Numbered from the stretch's first letter, positions 8,941-18,728 are shown. The stretch is DNA of 60,435 bases from Massilibacteroides sp. (GCF_028705895.1 NZ_JAQWCQ010000017.1:1-60435), one strand, 5' to 3'. Notes: generated by a model not told the origin, from the sequence alone. Numbers and translations: made by a program.

Positions 8941-9705
8941 ATGAATATCGTATTTATCGGAGCGGGAAATTTAGCCACATTACTTGCTAAGGAAATGTCT
9001 CGCTACGGATTACATATTAGTCAGGTATATAGCAGAACACCGGAAAGTGCGTTTCTTTTAGCAAATAGGTTAAACTGCTCATGGACAACGTCCATGAATA
9101 AAATCATCCCGGATGCGGATTGGTATATCTTCTCGGTAAAGGATGATGCCCTACCTGAATTAGCAACACAATTAAAAACGAACGGCGGACTTTGGCTGCA
9201 TACAGCAGGAAGTGTGCCGGCTACTATTTTCGAAGGACGCACTGATCGCTATGGAGTGATCTACCCCTTGCAGACTTTCAGTAAAAAAAGAAACGTGGAT
9301 TTTTCTCATATCCCTTTTATTATTGAGGCTAATAACGAACATGATCTGGATGCATTAAATGAGGTATGCAAGTTATTGACAGGCAATGTACATTTTCTCG
9401 ATTCCGAGAAGCGAAAACAGATACATCTTGCTGCTGTATTTGCCTGCAACTTTGCGAATCATATGTGGACGCTTGCCTGGAAATTATTGGAGGAAAAAGA
9501 GATTCCACCTGAAATATTAGTTCCTCTGATTGAAGAAACAGCAGCTAAAATACAGGAACTAACGCCGGATCAGGCACAAACCGGTCCTGCTATCCGTTAC
9601 GACAAAACAGTTATTAATAGGCATCTCGACATGTTAGAGAGTGAGGACATGAAAACGATCTATAGATTGTTGAGTCAAAGCATATATAAAACAAAACAAG
9701 TATGA
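8941..9705 (+). CDS. Rossmann-like and DUF2520 domain protein
   Basis: An NAD(P)-binding Rossmann fold at the N-terminus ([16 protein letters not shown]) followed by the helical DUF2520 domain; the arrangement resembles F420-type and pyrroline-5-carboxylate reductases. The family is conserved in Bacteroidota but its reaction is not known. The 254-residue length is normal. The stop overlaps the kdsC start (ATGA at 9702-9705), so it is translationally coupled to KDO 8-phosphate phosphatase and, after 12 bp, to maf. Confidence 0.85.
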   Translation: MNIVFIGAGNLATLLAKEMSRYGLHISQVYSRTPESAFLLANRLNCSWTTSMNKIIPDADWYIFSVKDDALPELATQLKTNGGLWLHTAGSVPATIFEGRTDRYGVIYPLQTFSKKRNVDFSHIPFIIEANNEHDLDALNEVCKLLTGNVHFLDSEKRKQIHLAAVFACNFANHMWTLAWKLLEEKEIPPEILVPLIEETAAKIQELTPDQAQTGPAIRYDKTVINRHLDMLESEDMKTIYRLLSQSIYKTKQV

Positions 9706-10223
9706 GCAGCATAAATTACGATTTAAAAAAGATTAAGGCATTTTTATTTGATGTGGACGGAGTGTTATCTAAAGATGTTATCTCGCTCCACCCTAACGGA
9801 GAACCAATGCGAACGGTAAACATAAAAGATGGTTATGCAATGCAATTAGCTGTTAAACATGGATATCACGTAGGTATTATAACAGGAGGAAACACAGAAT
9901 CTGTCCGTTTGCGTTTTTCCAGATTAGGGGTTCAGCATATATATATGGGTAGCTCCATTAAAAAAATCGATTTACAGGATTTTCTGGATAAATCAGGACT
10001 TGAAGCCGATGAAGTTCTTTACGCAGGCGACGACATTCCGGATTATGAGGTGATGAAACATGTGGGACTTTCTGTCGCTCCCTCTGATGCTGCTCCGGAG
10101 ATTAAAGAAATAGCGAAGTATATTTCTCATAAAGAAGGCGGAGAAGGTATTGCCCGGGACGTAATCGAGCAAACCATGAAAGCGCAGGGAAAGTGGATGG
10201 GTGAAGAAGCATTTGGTTGGTAA
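9702..10223 (+). CDS. kdsC: 3-deoxy-D-manno-octulosonate 8-phosphate phosphatase (KdsC-like HAD)
   Basis: Dephosphorylates KDO 8-phosphate to KDO for LPS inner core synthesis. The 173-residue protein is a C0-type HAD phosphatase without a cap, as in tetrameric KdsC. HAD motif I is FLFDVDGVL, motif II is in GIITGG, and motif IV is [12 protein letters not shown]. It lies in the middle of a three-gene operon. The companion enzyme kdsB is in this window at 28144-28908 but in a separate transcription unit. Confidence 0.9.
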   Translation: MSSINYDLKKIKAFLFDVDGVLSKDVISLHPNGEPMRTVNIKDGYAMQLAVKHGYHVGIITGGNTESVRLRFSRLGVQHIYMGSSIKKIDLQDFLDKSGLEADEVLYAGDDIPDYEVMKHVGLSVAPSDAAPEIKEIAKYISHKEGGEGIARDVIEQTMKAQGKWMGEEAFGW

Positions 10224-10235
10224 AGGTACTCTGCT

Positions 10236-10817
10236 ATGTTAGACAATCTGAAAAAATACAAAATCATATTGGGATCCAATTCTCCGCGACGTAAAACATT
10301 ATTAGCGGGATTAGATATTGATTTCGAGGTTAAAACTATTGCTGATATTGATGAATCTTATCCGGATTCGCTTCCTTTTGAAGAGGTTCCTCTATTTATT
10401 GCGGGGAAAAAGGCGGAGGCTTTTCGTTCTTCTCTGCAAAGTAATGAACTACTGATTACAGCGGACACAGTTGTCGTTACCGACACTGAAATAGTTGGGA
10501 AACCGAAAGATAAAGCAGATGCCGTACGGATATTAAACTGTCTCTCCGGTCGCGACCATCGGGTAATAACGGGGGTACACCTTGTTGCGAAAGATAAAAC
10601 TTCTTGCTTCTCGGTTATATCCACCGTATCTTTCGCCCGGTTAGAGCCGGAAGAAATAAATTATTATTTAGAGAAATATAGTCCGTACGATAAAGCAGGG
10701 TCTTACGGCATACAGGAGTGGATCGGTTATATAGGGGTTGAATCGATAAACGGTTCATTTTATAATGTAATGGGATTGCCCGTCCAACGTTTATATAAAG
10801 AGTTACAACGTTTTTAG
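10236..10817 (+). CDS. maf: Maf-family nucleoside triphosphate pyrophosphatase
   Basis: Maf proteins hydrolyse dTTP, UTP or modified pyrimidine nucleotides to monophosphates (house-cleaning, cell-division arrest). The 193-residue sequence has the signature SNSPRRKTLL at the N-terminus, the catalytic region ADTVVVTDTEIVGKP, and YDKAGSYGIQ, typical of the dTTP/UTPase (YhdE-type) subgroup. It is last in the DUF2520-kdsC-maf operon. Confidence 0.92.
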   Translation: MLDNLKKYKIILGSNSPRRKTLLAGLDIDFEVKTIADIDESYPDSLPFEEVPLFIAGKKAEAFRSSLQSNELLITADTVVVTDTEIVGKPKDKADAVRILNCLSGRDHRVITGVHLVAKDKTSCFSVISTVSFARLEPEEINYYLEKYSPYDKAGSYGIQEWIGYIGVESINGSFYNVMGLPVQRLYKELQRF

Positions 10818-10825
10818 AAAAAAGA

Positions 10826-10955
10826 GTCCGTATAAAACTTCACAGTTACATACGGACCAAACAAATAACAAACTCTACTTATATGAAAAAACAAATACTA
10901 CTAACAAAGTATCTATAACATCCCTGTTACCAGAAAATAGAATTACTCTATTTTC
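10826..10955. terminator. Two hairpins between convergent maf and usp genes
   Basis: Hairpin 1 (10826-10857) pairs GTCCGTAT with ATACGGAC but has no T-run. Hairpin 2 (10933-10955) pairs GAAAATAGA with TCTATTTTC. They sit between two converging transcription units and probably stop transcription from one or both sides. The rest of 10818-11041 shows no gene. Confidence 0.4.
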
Positions 10956-11041
10956 GCTTTGTACTAATTAAACAAGGATAGATACAATATAGTTTTCTGT
11001 CATTTACAAAAAAACATTAATGAATTTTATAATTCGTTTTT

Positions 11042-12154
11042 TCATCTATGCATCACCAACAACGGCGTATCCGTATGGAAAAGCATTTTTCTTGCAATAC
11101 TTGGATTAAACATTCGTGCCAGCAAATTCCTCCGGTAAGTACTTAGAGCAATTATATCAATGTTTTTCTCACGTACGAAACGTTCCACCGCAAGCAACAA
11201 ATCGCCGTCATCTAAAACGGTGTGTGTTATATTTATTTCAGGATATTGCTTCTTAAAATATTCACGTACACCTGTCAAACGAATCTCATTCCATTCGTCT
11301 CTACTCGTCGATATATTAAACAAATGAATATGTGCATTATATCCTTTGAAGATATCCATAAACCGTTCAAACATAACTAAATCTTCCTGATTAAAAGAAG
11401 TGGCAAAAGCAATGTTCCTGGCATTGTCTATTGAATTAAACGGAACTTTTTCAGGAATAACCAAAACAGGTGTTTTAGAGATTTCAATCACTTCACCTGC
11501 TACACTACCTATAAGATCTGCTTCTTTCTGGCTCTTGCCTCGTGTCCCCATTACGATAAGTGCCGGATGTATTTCTTTAGCATAGGTAATAATTTCTTCT
11601 TCCGGTATGCCTTCTCTGAGAACCGGAGTTATTTTTACGTTGGGAAGTTCTCCGTTTTGTATTTTAACAGTCACGTCCTTCATCAGTTTGGCAATATCGA
11701 CATCCACCTTCTTTTTTACATTTATCATCATTTCGCTCTCTCCTGCCTGATAAACAAGAGAATCAGCCATAGGTATTGCAGAAGGAAAGAACGGACTAAA
11801 ATAAGCATGCAACAAGAAAACCTCAGCTCCTATCTTTGCAGCATGATTGATTCCTATTTCACAAGCGCTTAATGAATAATCCGAAAAATCCACAGGTATT
11901 AGTACTTTCTTATCTTTTTGCATTTCTTCGAGTTCTTTTTCCGGTTCTTCCGACCATTTCATATCCTCAATAATGCGCAAAGCATGTGGTAAGTCGCTCT
12001 CTTTTATTCTAACCCTTACTCCGGCTGAGACCACCGGCTGTATCTGGTTTACATTATGAATGTAAACTTCTATACCTTCTGATTCAAGAATAGTCTTCAA
12101 TATCTGAGCTTTCTCAAAGGTATGAATAGCTAATGTTATCAAATTATTTTCCAT
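11042..12154 (-). CDS. DUF2007 plus two universal-stress-protein domains
   Basis: A 370-residue cytosolic protein with three parts: an N-terminal DUF2007 'putative signal transducing' domain (about residues 1-65, LITLAIHTFEKAQILKTILE), a USP domain (about 80-225) and a second USP domain (about 235-370). The first USP keeps the nucleotide motif G-2X-G-9X-G-S (GTRGKSQKEADLIGS), so it should bind ATP. The second has degenerated at that position (STYRRNLLARMF). I place the start at the ATG at 12154; the upstream in-frame start at 12193 adds unrelated residues. Role in stress or dormancy is inferred from the family only. Confidence 0.82.
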   Translation of the reverse strand: MENNLITLAIHTFEKAQILKTILESEGIEVYIHNVNQIQPVVSAGVRVRIKESDLPHALRIIEDMKWSEEPEKELEEMQKDKKVLIPVDFSDYSLSACEIGINHAAKIGAEVFLLHAYFSPFFPSAIPMADSLVYQAGESEMMINVKKKVDVDIAKLMKDVTVKIQNGELPNVKITPVLREGIPEEEIITYAKEIHPALIVMGTRGKSQKEADLIGSVAGEVIEISKTPVLVIPEKVPFNSIDNARNIAFATSFNQEDLVMFERFMDIFKGYNAHIHLFNISTSRDEWNEIRLTGVREYFKKQYPEINITHTVLDDGDLLLAVERFVREKNIDIIALSTYRRNLLARMFNPSIARKMLFHTDTPLLVMHR

Positions 12155-12183
12155 AAAATCATTTGTATATTTAGTAAAACAAA

Positions 12184-12217
12184 AAAATCCCAAAGCTGTT
12201 AACGACTATGGGATTTT
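12184..12217 (-). terminator. Terminator of the small HTH gene
   Basis: AAAATCCCA and TGGGATTTT form a 9-bp stem about 22 bp after the stop of the gene at 12239-12511. A T-run follows on the minus strand, so it is a good intrinsic terminator. It also overlaps the upstream region of the usp gene. Confidence 0.65.
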
Positions 12218-12238
12218 ATTTAAAAAGTTCTGCTTCGG

Positions 12239-12511
12239 CTAGGATTCCGGTGTCACTGACACCCCGCTTTCTTCTAATATTTCCAAAGCCCGGTCGTAAA
12301 TAGCAGTGTCATCTAAAACGACAATACCGCCATCTGGTCCCGGCTCTATGTGGATACCACAACTTGTCCCAGCTTTATAGTTCTGTCCACCAAAATAATT
12401 CCTAACAGTCTCAACTGTAACGCCCAATTCGTCAGCAATACGATGGGTACTTCCATCAGGAAGGCTATCTTTCAGACGACGTAGCTCATTAAAAGTGATT
12501 GTTTTTGTCAT
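12239..12511 (-). CDS. Small HTH DNA-binding protein
   Basis: A 90-residue protein. Residues about 15-45 (DGSTHRIADELGVTVETVRNYFGG) read as a helix-turn-helix, and an acidic C-terminal half follows with a predicted strand and helix (GGIVVLDDTAIYDRALEIL). It resembles small DNA-binding proteins conserved in Bacteroidales, with no known target. It is a single gene with its own terminator. DNA binding is inference from the HTH pattern. Confidence 0.65.
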   Translation of the reverse strand: MTKTITFNELRRLKDSLPDGSTHRIADELGVTVETVRNYFGGQNYKAGTSCGIHIEPGPDGGIVVLDDTAIYDRALEILEESGVSVTPES

Positions 12512-12644
12512 GGTCTCTCTATTTTGTAGGTTTATATATTAAGTTAATTACATGCCACTAACTTAGCCAATATAAATAAGAGAAACAAATTATTATGAAT
12601 GAAATAGATTTGTAATAAACATGCTTTACGGCATGAAAGAATAG

Positions 12645-13343
12645 TTAAAAATACAATCTGATAAATTCTACTAACGGATAATTTAATATCAAGATCAAAG
12701 CAATCGATATCCAGATAGCATAGGAGATCATATTTACACTTTTCGAAGTATAAATCTCAGAAGGAGGAATAGGATTTCCTCCTAATATCTTCTTTCGCGC
12801 AAACTTGTAAAGATGAAAAACTGCAAAACCATAGATTAATCCGGCAATTGCACCAAAAACAACATCCGAAATAAAGTGTACACCTAAATAAACTCTGGTA
12901 TAGGCTGTAAAGGCAGACCAGAAAAAGACTGTAAAGGCAAAAAATCTATTCCTAAAGACCATAGACAGATATATAGCAAATCCAAAAGCATTTGCTGCAT
13001 GACTGGATATAAAGCCGTAACGCCCACTTCTATAACCGAAAACCGTTTGTACCTCATTCATAAAGTCAGGATGTGAAGTGGGTCGGAAACGAGCAAAGAA
13101 TGGTTTACAAAAATGTGATGCGAACTGATCGCAGAGAGTGGTAACTAATGCAATAGAAATTAAAATAAATAAAACCTCTTTCCAGTTTTTTTTATAACAA
13201 AGTACTATAAGAATAAAAACAGCAAGAGGAAGCCAGACAGACTTGGTCGAAAACAACCACATAAAATGGTCAAGATATATAGAGTCACTTCCATTTAAGA
13301 GGAAGAAAGCATTACGTTCGTAATGCAAAAGCTGTTCTAACAT
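12645..13343 (-). CDS. PAP2-family membrane phosphatase
   Basis: A polytopic inner-membrane phosphatase acting on lipid phosphates (undecaprenyl diphosphate, phosphatidate or lipid A 1-phosphate are typical substrates). The three PAP2 motifs are seen: KPFFARFRP (motif 1), SSHAANAF (motif 2, histidine proton donor) and TRVYLGVHFISD (motif 3, catalytic histidine with aspartate). About five to six transmembrane segments are predicted. I chose the ATG at 13343, just after the batE stop; the longer ORF from 13382 would overlap batE by 38 bp. It is the last gene of the Bat operon, an association worth noting. Confidence 0.85.
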   Translation of the reverse strand: MLEQLLHYERNAFFLLNGSDSIYLDHFMWLFSTKSVWLPLAVFILIVLCYKKNWKEVLFILISIALVTTLCDQFASHFCKPFFARFRPTSHPDFMNEVQTVFGYRSGRYGFISSHAANAFGFAIYLSMVFRNRFFAFTVFFWSAFTAYTRVYLGVHFISDVVFGAIAGLIYGFAVFHLYKFARKKILGGNPIPPSEIYTSKSVNMISYAIWISIALILILNYPLVEFIRLYF

Positions 13344-13344
13344 T

Positions 13345-14094
13345 TTAAATTTTTTCGATATCTTTACTTGGCATCCACCCAACGTTACCGTCTTCTAACT
13401 CTATTTCGCTCCATTCGCCAAGGATGTTTCTTACAAACACTTTTGTTCCTTCATGAATAACAAACAAATCCGTACCACTCGCATCTGGAGAACTTTTCAC
13501 AGTAACTGTGGGTGAAAACACTATCGCACTGTTTCTATTTAACAAATCATGTTTCTGATTTGCTGCAAAAACATTAGCAAGGATGACTATAAACACCAGT
13601 ATCAAACCTACATAAAAACCGATCTTCTTCAAATGAACCCATTTGGAGAAAAAGAACAAAATCAGACAGCCAATCAAAAGAATAAAACAAATAATACCAA
13701 TAGCTCCCCAGGCGTTTACACTAAGCATGTTTTGTACACCATGAAACCATTTTACGAATAGGAATTCGCCAATCGGCTCGATACGATCAACTGTCTTTTG
13801 TTTAGCTACATTCAGATTAAAACGAATATCTCTGTCCCCCGGATCTAACAATAACGCACGTTCATAATTTAAAATAGACGGTGCTACCTGACCATCCTTA
13901 AAGTATGAATTACCCAAATTATAATAAATTTCGGCGGAGGCACCATGTGTTTTAAGGACACCTTCGTAAAGTTCTATCGCTTTTGAATAATCGTCTTGCG
14001 TATAGGCAGTCTCTGCTTCTTTTATGGCATTCTCCTGCGCAAACAATGAAACAGAGAAAAACAACGTAAATAACAACAGAAATATATTTTTCAT
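13345..14094 (-). CDS. batE: BatE, TPR and SH3-domain protein
   Basis: A component of the Bat (Bacteroides aerotolerance) system. The product has a signal peptide (MKNIFLLLFTLFFSVSLFAQ), TPR repeats (about 25-100, EAETAYTQDDYSKAIELYEG and the next unit), two transmembrane segments near 125-175, and a C-terminal bacterial SH3 domain (VRNILGEWSEIELEDGNVGWM). The ATG at 14094 has an AAGGAG ribosome-binding site 10 nt upstream, which favours it over the TTG at 14103. TPR and SH3 parts suggest a protein-interaction role in the periplasm. Confidence 0.88.
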   Translation of the reverse strand: MKNIFLLLFTLFFSVSLFAQENAIKEAETAYTQDDYSKAIELYEGVLKTHGASAEIYYNLGNSYFKDGQVAPSILNYERALLLDPGDRDIRFNLNVAKQKTVDRIEPIGEFLFVKWFHGVQNMLSVNAWGAIGIICFILLIGCLILFFFSKWVHLKKIGFYVGLILVFIVILANVFAANQKHDLLNRNSAIVFSPTVTVKSSPDASGTDLFVIHEGTKVFVRNILGEWSEIELEDGNVGWMPSKDIEKI

Positions 14095-14110
14095 ATTTAT
14101 CAATCTCCTT

Positions 14111-15919
14111 TTATTTTTTTATCGTGTTTTCCATTTTTCCAATTGCACCGATCGTCTGATCATACAATTTATCCATTGCATCAGAAGCTTGCGACGGAGC
14201 ATAACGGGCAAATTCACATGTATTCAGAATGTCAAGGAATTCTTGTATTAAGGCTTCCGACACACCGTACTTTGTTAATTCAGTTTCAATATTGTCCTTC
14301 GTCAATTCCGATTGAGGAATATTCAGTTTATCACTCAGATAGCCCCACAGAGCACGAAGAACCTCGTCGTAAAACTCTTCCTTCTTATTCTCTTTCATGA
14401 ATTTACCGGCATTCTTCAATCTTCTCACAGCCATCTTATTTGCCTTCTTTGTTCGTACTAAAGCCAAATCAGAGTTTTCCTTCACCTGCTTACGGTAAAT
14501 AATAAAGAATACAATAAACAAAACGGCGGGTATCAGATAGCAAAGGACATACAAAAATGTTCCGAAGAATATTTCTTCGACCGGCTCAAAGTTAATGCCC
14601 TTTATTTTAAGGAATCGAATGTCATTTCCTAAGAATTTAACGCTTTCACGATTTGTGAAGTTTGAAACAACGGCAGAAGTCCCCTCGCCTTCTGCTCCTT
14701 TTTCCACATGAAGTTTGAAAGGTTCTGAAGAGAGTGATTTGTATGTTTGCGTCTTTGTATCAAAATAAGAGAACTGAATGGCAGGTATTTCAAAATCACC
14801 GGCAAAACGCGGGATAGCCATGTATTCTATCGTTTTACTACCGGAAACACCTGCAGCCGTTGTACGGATACTGGATTCCACTTTCGGATCGTAAATCTCA
14901 AAATCATTCGGGAACTTCACGTCCGGATTCTTCAGCAACTTTATATTTCCATTACCCTCTATCTTTACTTTAACGGTTACTGCTTCATTCGCTTTTAGTT
15001 GATTTGTGCTGATCGAAGCATTCATGGTATAATTACCTACCGCACCGGAGAAAGAAGCCGGTTTACCAGACGGTAATGATTTCACATCAATAGTAACAGG
15101 TGAGGTTTTTAATTCCTTATTTACATTCTGGTAGCCGCTATCAAAGAAATCATCAAACACACTGCCACGCCCTTGTCGTTGAACACGCACACGAATCAAG
15201 GCATCAAAGCTACCACTCTCGATCGTTAATTTACCGGCACGTTGTGGATAAAGTACAGTTTGCTTTAGCGTAACCATCCAATAATTACGCCCGTTATAAT
15301 GTTCCTGTCCCCATTGTTTATCCGGTAATTCAATTTCTTGCGCTAAAAAGCCTTCGAATTCGGGGAATTTAAACCGACTTAACTGACATGGTTGAGCCGC
15401 ATAAAACTTAAAGCTTACCAATAATCCCTCTTGCTCATAAACACTTCGTTTGGAAGTTTCTACGCGTATAAAATAATCTTTATCGGATATTCCTGTGGCG
15501 GCATTTCCGGAAGAAGATTCTGCCTGACTGGCTTGATCAGGCGGAAGTACTTTAACGGTTAATCCGTTAGACGTATAATTCGCATTCTTGACTTTTATCG
15601 TTGCCGGAGGAATTGTAAACGTTCCTTCTTTCTTGGGAGAAAGAACATATGTATAGGTAATAGTCGTTTCACTTGAAACAGCTCCGTTTATAATAGAAGT
15701 ACTATGAGCCTTTGATTGAGAAGGCCCCATCAACACATCAAAATCGGGCATTTCCTGCGCCCTGAAATCTTTTCCTTCCGCGTTTACGGTATAGCTTAAC
15801 CTAAATTGCTGCCCCATAACAACAGCTTCAGGTGCGGAGGCTTTAAAACTTACACTTTGAGCTTTTATATGCCCTCCGATTGTGATGAATAAAATGAATA
15901 AGAAAAATAATTTCCTCAT
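14111..15919 (-). CDS. batD: BatD, oxygen-tolerance membrane protein
   Basis: A 602-residue BatD-family protein with an N-terminal signal peptide, a large periplasmic region of immunoglobulin-like beta domains (about 20-430), one transmembrane helix (IPAVLFIVFFIIYRK near 460) and a cytosolic helical tail. The family keeps the pattern of repeated beta-sandwich segments seen here (PPATIKV, IPAIQFSYFD). Bat genes were linked to aerotolerance in Bacteroides fragilis; the molecular activity remains unknown. Flanked by batC (31 bp upstream) and batE. Confidence 0.9.
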   Translation of the reverse strand: MRKLFFLFILFITIGGHIKAQSVSFKASAPEAVVMGQQFRLSYTVNAEGKDFRAQEMPDFDVLMGPSQSKAHSTSIINGAVSSETTITYTYVLSPKKEGTFTIPPATIKVKNANYTSNGLTVKVLPPDQASQAESSSGNAATGISDKDYFIRVETSKRSVYEQEGLLVSFKFYAAQPCQLSRFKFPEFEGFLAQEIELPDKQWGQEHYNGRNYWMVTLKQTVLYPQRAGKLTIESGSFDALIRVRVQRQGRGSVFDDFFDSGYQNVNKELKTSPVTIDVKSLPSGKPASFSGAVGNYTMNASISTNQLKANEAVTVKVKIEGNGNIKLLKNPDVKFPNDFEIYDPKVESSIRTTAAGVSGSKTIEYMAIPRFAGDFEIPAIQFSYFDTKTQTYKSLSSEPFKLHVEKGAEGEGTSAVVSNFTNRESVKFLGNDIRFLKIKGINFEPVEEIFFGTFLYVLCYLIPAVLFIVFFIIYRKQVKENSDLALVRTKKANKMAVRRLKNAGKFMKENKKEEFYDEVLRALWGYLSDKLNIPQSELTKDNIETELTKYGVSEALIQEFLDILNTCEFARYAPSQASDAMDKLYDQTIGAIGKMENTIKK

Positions 15920-15950
15920 TATCTTTATCTGTTTATATCGTTACTATTAG

Positions 15951-16697
15951 TTACCATTCTTTCTCAGTTTTCCGACGCTCTTGCTGTTGCATTTGCGCTT
16001 TCTTTACCTTTTCCTGCGTATCTTTTTCATCTTGCAGGAATGCATCCAGAATTTGCTGAGCATTATCCTGACTCATCTGTTCATTTTGCTGAGGTTGTTC
16101 CTGAGTTTTATCGTCTTTCTTATCTTCAGGTTGCTGTTGTTGCTGATCCTGATTCTGCTGATTATCCTTATTTTCCTGCTCATCTTTATTTTCATCATTC
16201 TGGTCGTTCTGATCATCCTGGTTCTGGTTTTGTTGATCTTGCATTAACTTCTGAGCTAAGGCCAGATTATAACGGGTCTCGTCATCTTTCGGATTCAATC
16301 TTAAAGACATCTTATATGACTCGACACTCTTGGCATATTCCTTATTTTGCATCCCGATATTACCAAGATTATGAAAAACCTCCGCCAGACGGGATGCGTT
16401 CTTCTGATCTGACAATAAATATTCAGCCTGCCCTGCCAGCATTTGATATTGTTCTGCTGCTTCGGGATACTTTTGTTGTTTATACAATGCATTACCCAGA
16501 TTGTATGTGCCTTCGATGGAACGGGGATTTACGTCCAGGCTCTTTCGGTACGCAATTTCTGATTCCGTATATTTTTCTTTTGAAAACAACTTATTTCCAT
16601 CACGTACATTCTTTCGTTCCGCCTTTTGCGCATTAACAAGAGTCGGGACTAATAAACAAGTAAATATGAATATCACTATTTTGTGTACAGTTTTCAT
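15951..16697 (-). CDS. batC: BatC, TPR protein with a Gln/Asp-rich tail
   Basis: A 248-residue exported protein: signal peptide (MKTVHKIVIFIFTCLLVPTL then VNAQ), TPR units at about 35-155 (GTYNLGNALYKQQKYPEAAE, VFHNLGNIGMQNKEYAKSVE), and a very low-complexity tail of Q, D, N, E and K before a charged end. Start at 16697 chosen over 16796 because the signal peptide begins there and the longer form would run far into batB. The low-complexity tail generates a 198-aa antisense ORF that is not a gene. Confidence 0.87.
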   Translation of the reverse strand: MKTVHKIVIFIFTCLLVPTLVNAQKAERKNVRDGNKLFSKEKYTESEIAYRKSLDVNPRSIEGTYNLGNALYKQQKYPEAAEQYQMLAGQAEYLLSDQKNASRLAEVFHNLGNIGMQNKEYAKSVESYKMSLRLNPKDDETRYNLALAQKLMQDQQNQNQDDQNDQNDENKDEQENKDNQQNQDQQQQQPEDKKDDKTQEQPQQNEQMSQDNAQQILDAFLQDEKDTQEKVKKAQMQQQERRKTEKEW

Positions 16698-16708
16698 CGC
16701 TTTTCTAA

Positions 16709-17728
16709 TTAAGAGAACAACTTTACTTTTCTGAAAATTCTGTTTTTGCGATCCAGAATTAAAAATTCCGCAACTAACAAAGCAAGAACTATCCATGCCA
16801 ATAATTGAAATTGTTCGTCATATTCTGAATATATCTTACTCTCTTGTTCAGATTTATTCATTTTTTCTATTTCTTTCTGTAATGCGCGTAATGCCGAATT
16901 CGTATTATCAGCACGCACATACAAACCATTTCCTGCAGCAGCTATCTCCTGACACATTTGTTCGTTCAACTTAGAGATAACGACATTCCCTTCACGGTCT
17001 TTCATGTAATTATTACCTCTATCAATAGGTATTGGTGCTCCTTTTGGCTGCCCCATTCCGACAATATTCACATGTATATTCTTTTCTGCGGCTTTTTTAG
17101 CTGCTCCTATCGCATCGTCTTCGTGATTCTCACCATCGGTAATAAGTATAATCGTTTTATCTGAAGACTCATTGGGGGTAAAAGAACGGACAGCCAGATT
17201 AATAGCAGATCCAATTGCAGTCCCTTGCGTAGGAACAATTTCAGGCGTTATGGAAGAAAGAAACATTTTTGCGGAAATATAGTCCGACGTAATAGGTAAT
17301 TGTGTAAAGGCATCCCCGGCAAAAACGATAAGTCCTACTTTATCATCCCGGAAACCTTCTGTCAATCGGGACAACATTTGCTTGGCTTTATCCAAGCGGT
17401 TAGGGGCAACGTCTTCTGCAAGCATGGAGTTTGAGACATCGAGACACACCATAATCTCAACTCCTTGCCGTTTTACGGTTTCAAGCTTAGAGCCAAACTG
17501 AGGTCCTGCCACAACAAAAATCATCACACCTATTGCACCAAATAATATCCAGAATTTCATATTCTGCCTTTTTTCTGAAACTTCCGGCATTAGTTCTGAT
17601 AATAATTCCGGATTCCCGTACTTCTTTATCGCTCTTTTCCGCGCTATCAAAGAGTATATATAAAATACGATGATGGCCGGCAAAGCAAGCAATAAATATA
17701 AAAATTCGGGATTTGCAAAACGAAACAT
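16709..17728 (-). CDS. batB: BatB, VWA-domain membrane protein
   Basis: A 339-residue VWA protein with an N-terminal transmembrane pair (about 8-25 and 58-78), a VWA domain with intact MIDAS (CLDVSNSMLAEDVAPNRLDK; threonine in FAGDAFTQLPIT; ITDGENHEDD) and a C-terminal transmembrane helix (LAWIVLALLVAEFLI). It is a paralogue of the adjacent BatA. The two probably form a membrane-anchored metal-dependent adhesion pair acting with the MoxR ATPase, as in other MoxR-VWA systems (inference). Confidence 0.9.
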   Translation of the reverse strand: MFRFANPEFLYLLLALPAIIVFYIYSLIARKRAIKKYGNPELLSELMPEVSEKRQNMKFWILFGAIGVMIFVVAGPQFGSKLETVKRQGVEIMVCLDVSNSMLAEDVAPNRLDKAKQMLSRLTEGFRDDKVGLIVFAGDAFTQLPITSDYISAKMFLSSITPEIVPTQGTAIGSAINLAVRSFTPNESSDKTIILITDGENHEDDAIGAAKKAAEKNIHVNIVGMGQPKGAPIPIDRGNNYMKDREGNVVISKLNEQMCQEIAAAGNGLYVRADNTNSALRALQKEIEKMNKSEQESKIYSEYDEQFQLLAWIVLALLVAEFLILDRKNRIFRKVKLFS

Positions 17729-17741
17729 AAGCCTTTCTATT

Positions 17742-18728
17742 TTATGGTATATTCCTTAATATAGTTCTTCTCAATAACACCTCAAGCAATAACAATGCCA
17801 GAACAATCAAAGCCCAGTTCTTGTATTCTTCTTGTTTTTTACTGAATTCCTGAACCTGAATCTTTGTTTTTTCCATCTGATCGATTTCCGAATATATTTC
17901 TTTCAGACTGGAATTATCCGTTGCACGGAAATACTGACCTCCGGTAGTTGTTGCTATTTGCTTTAGCGTCTGTTCATCAATATCTACTCTTACATTCTGA
18001 TATTGTACACCAAATGCCGTCTGAAATGGATACGGAGCTTCACCTTCTGTACCTACCCCAATCGTATAAACACGAATACCAAAAGTTTTCGCTATTTCAG
18101 CTGCCGTTACAGGAGCTATTTCTCCTGCATTATTAGAACCGTCAGTCAACAGTATTATTACCTTAGATTTTGCCTGACTATCTTTTATACGGCTTACTGC
18201 ATTTGCCAGTCCCAAACCAATGGCTGTACCATCTTCAATTATACCACTTTGAATATCTTTAAAGAGGTTCAGCAGTACCGTATGATCTGTGGTAAGAGGG
18301 CATTGCGTAAAACTTTCAGAAGCAAAAACCACTAATCCGATATTATCATTCGGGCGTCCATTAATAAATGAAGCTGCCACATCTTTAGCCGCTTCCAAAC
18401 GATTTGGCTTCAGATCTTCAGCCAGCATACTTGTTGAAACGTCTATCGTCATCATAATATCAATCCCTTCGGTAGAAGAGTTCTGCCAGTTATCTGTTGA
18501 TTGCGGCCTGGCTAATACAATAATTAAAAAGGCTATCGCAGCCATACGTAAAACAAATGGAAGATGCCTCAGATAAACCTTATATGATGATGCACCGGGC
18601 ACATCAAAAGCTTGAGAAGAGGACACCTGCAAACTTGCCTGAGATTTACGTAATTTCCAGATATACCATCCAATCAGAGGTATCAGCAGTAGCAGTAAAT
18701 ATAAATATGTAGGATTAGCAAATATCAT
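17742..18728 (-). CDS. batA: BatA, VWA-domain membrane protein
   Basis: A 328-residue VWA protein with transmembrane segments near 5-20 and 58-76, a complete MIDAS (TIDVSTSMLAEDLKPNRLEA, then LLTDGSNNAGEI) and a C-terminal anchor (WALIVLALLLLEVLL). The start overlaps the preceding gene stop by 4 bp and batB follows after 13 bp. Part of the moxR-DUF58-bat operon. Confidence 0.9.
   Translation of the reverse strand: MIFANPTYLYLLLLLIPLIGWYIWKLRKSQASLQVSSSQAFDVPGASSYKVYLRHLPFVLRMAAIAFLIIVLARPQSTDNWQNSSTEGIDIMMTIDVSTSMLAEDLKPNRLEAAKDVAASFINGRPNDNIGLVVFASESFTQCPLTTDHTVLLNLFKDIQSGIIEDGTAIGLGLANAVSRIKDSQAKSKVIILLTDGSNNAGEIAPVTAAEIAKTFGIRVYTIGVGTEGEAPYPFQTAFGVQYQNVRVDIDEQTLKQIATTTGGQYFRATDNSSLKEIYSEIDQMEKTKIQVQEFSKKQEEYKNWALIVLALLLLEVLLRRTILRNIP

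Noticed and set aside
16040-16636. 198-aa ORF antisense to batC
   Set aside because: Produced by the low-complexity CAG/GAT-rich tail of batC; composition is repetitive and batC is clearly the real gene.
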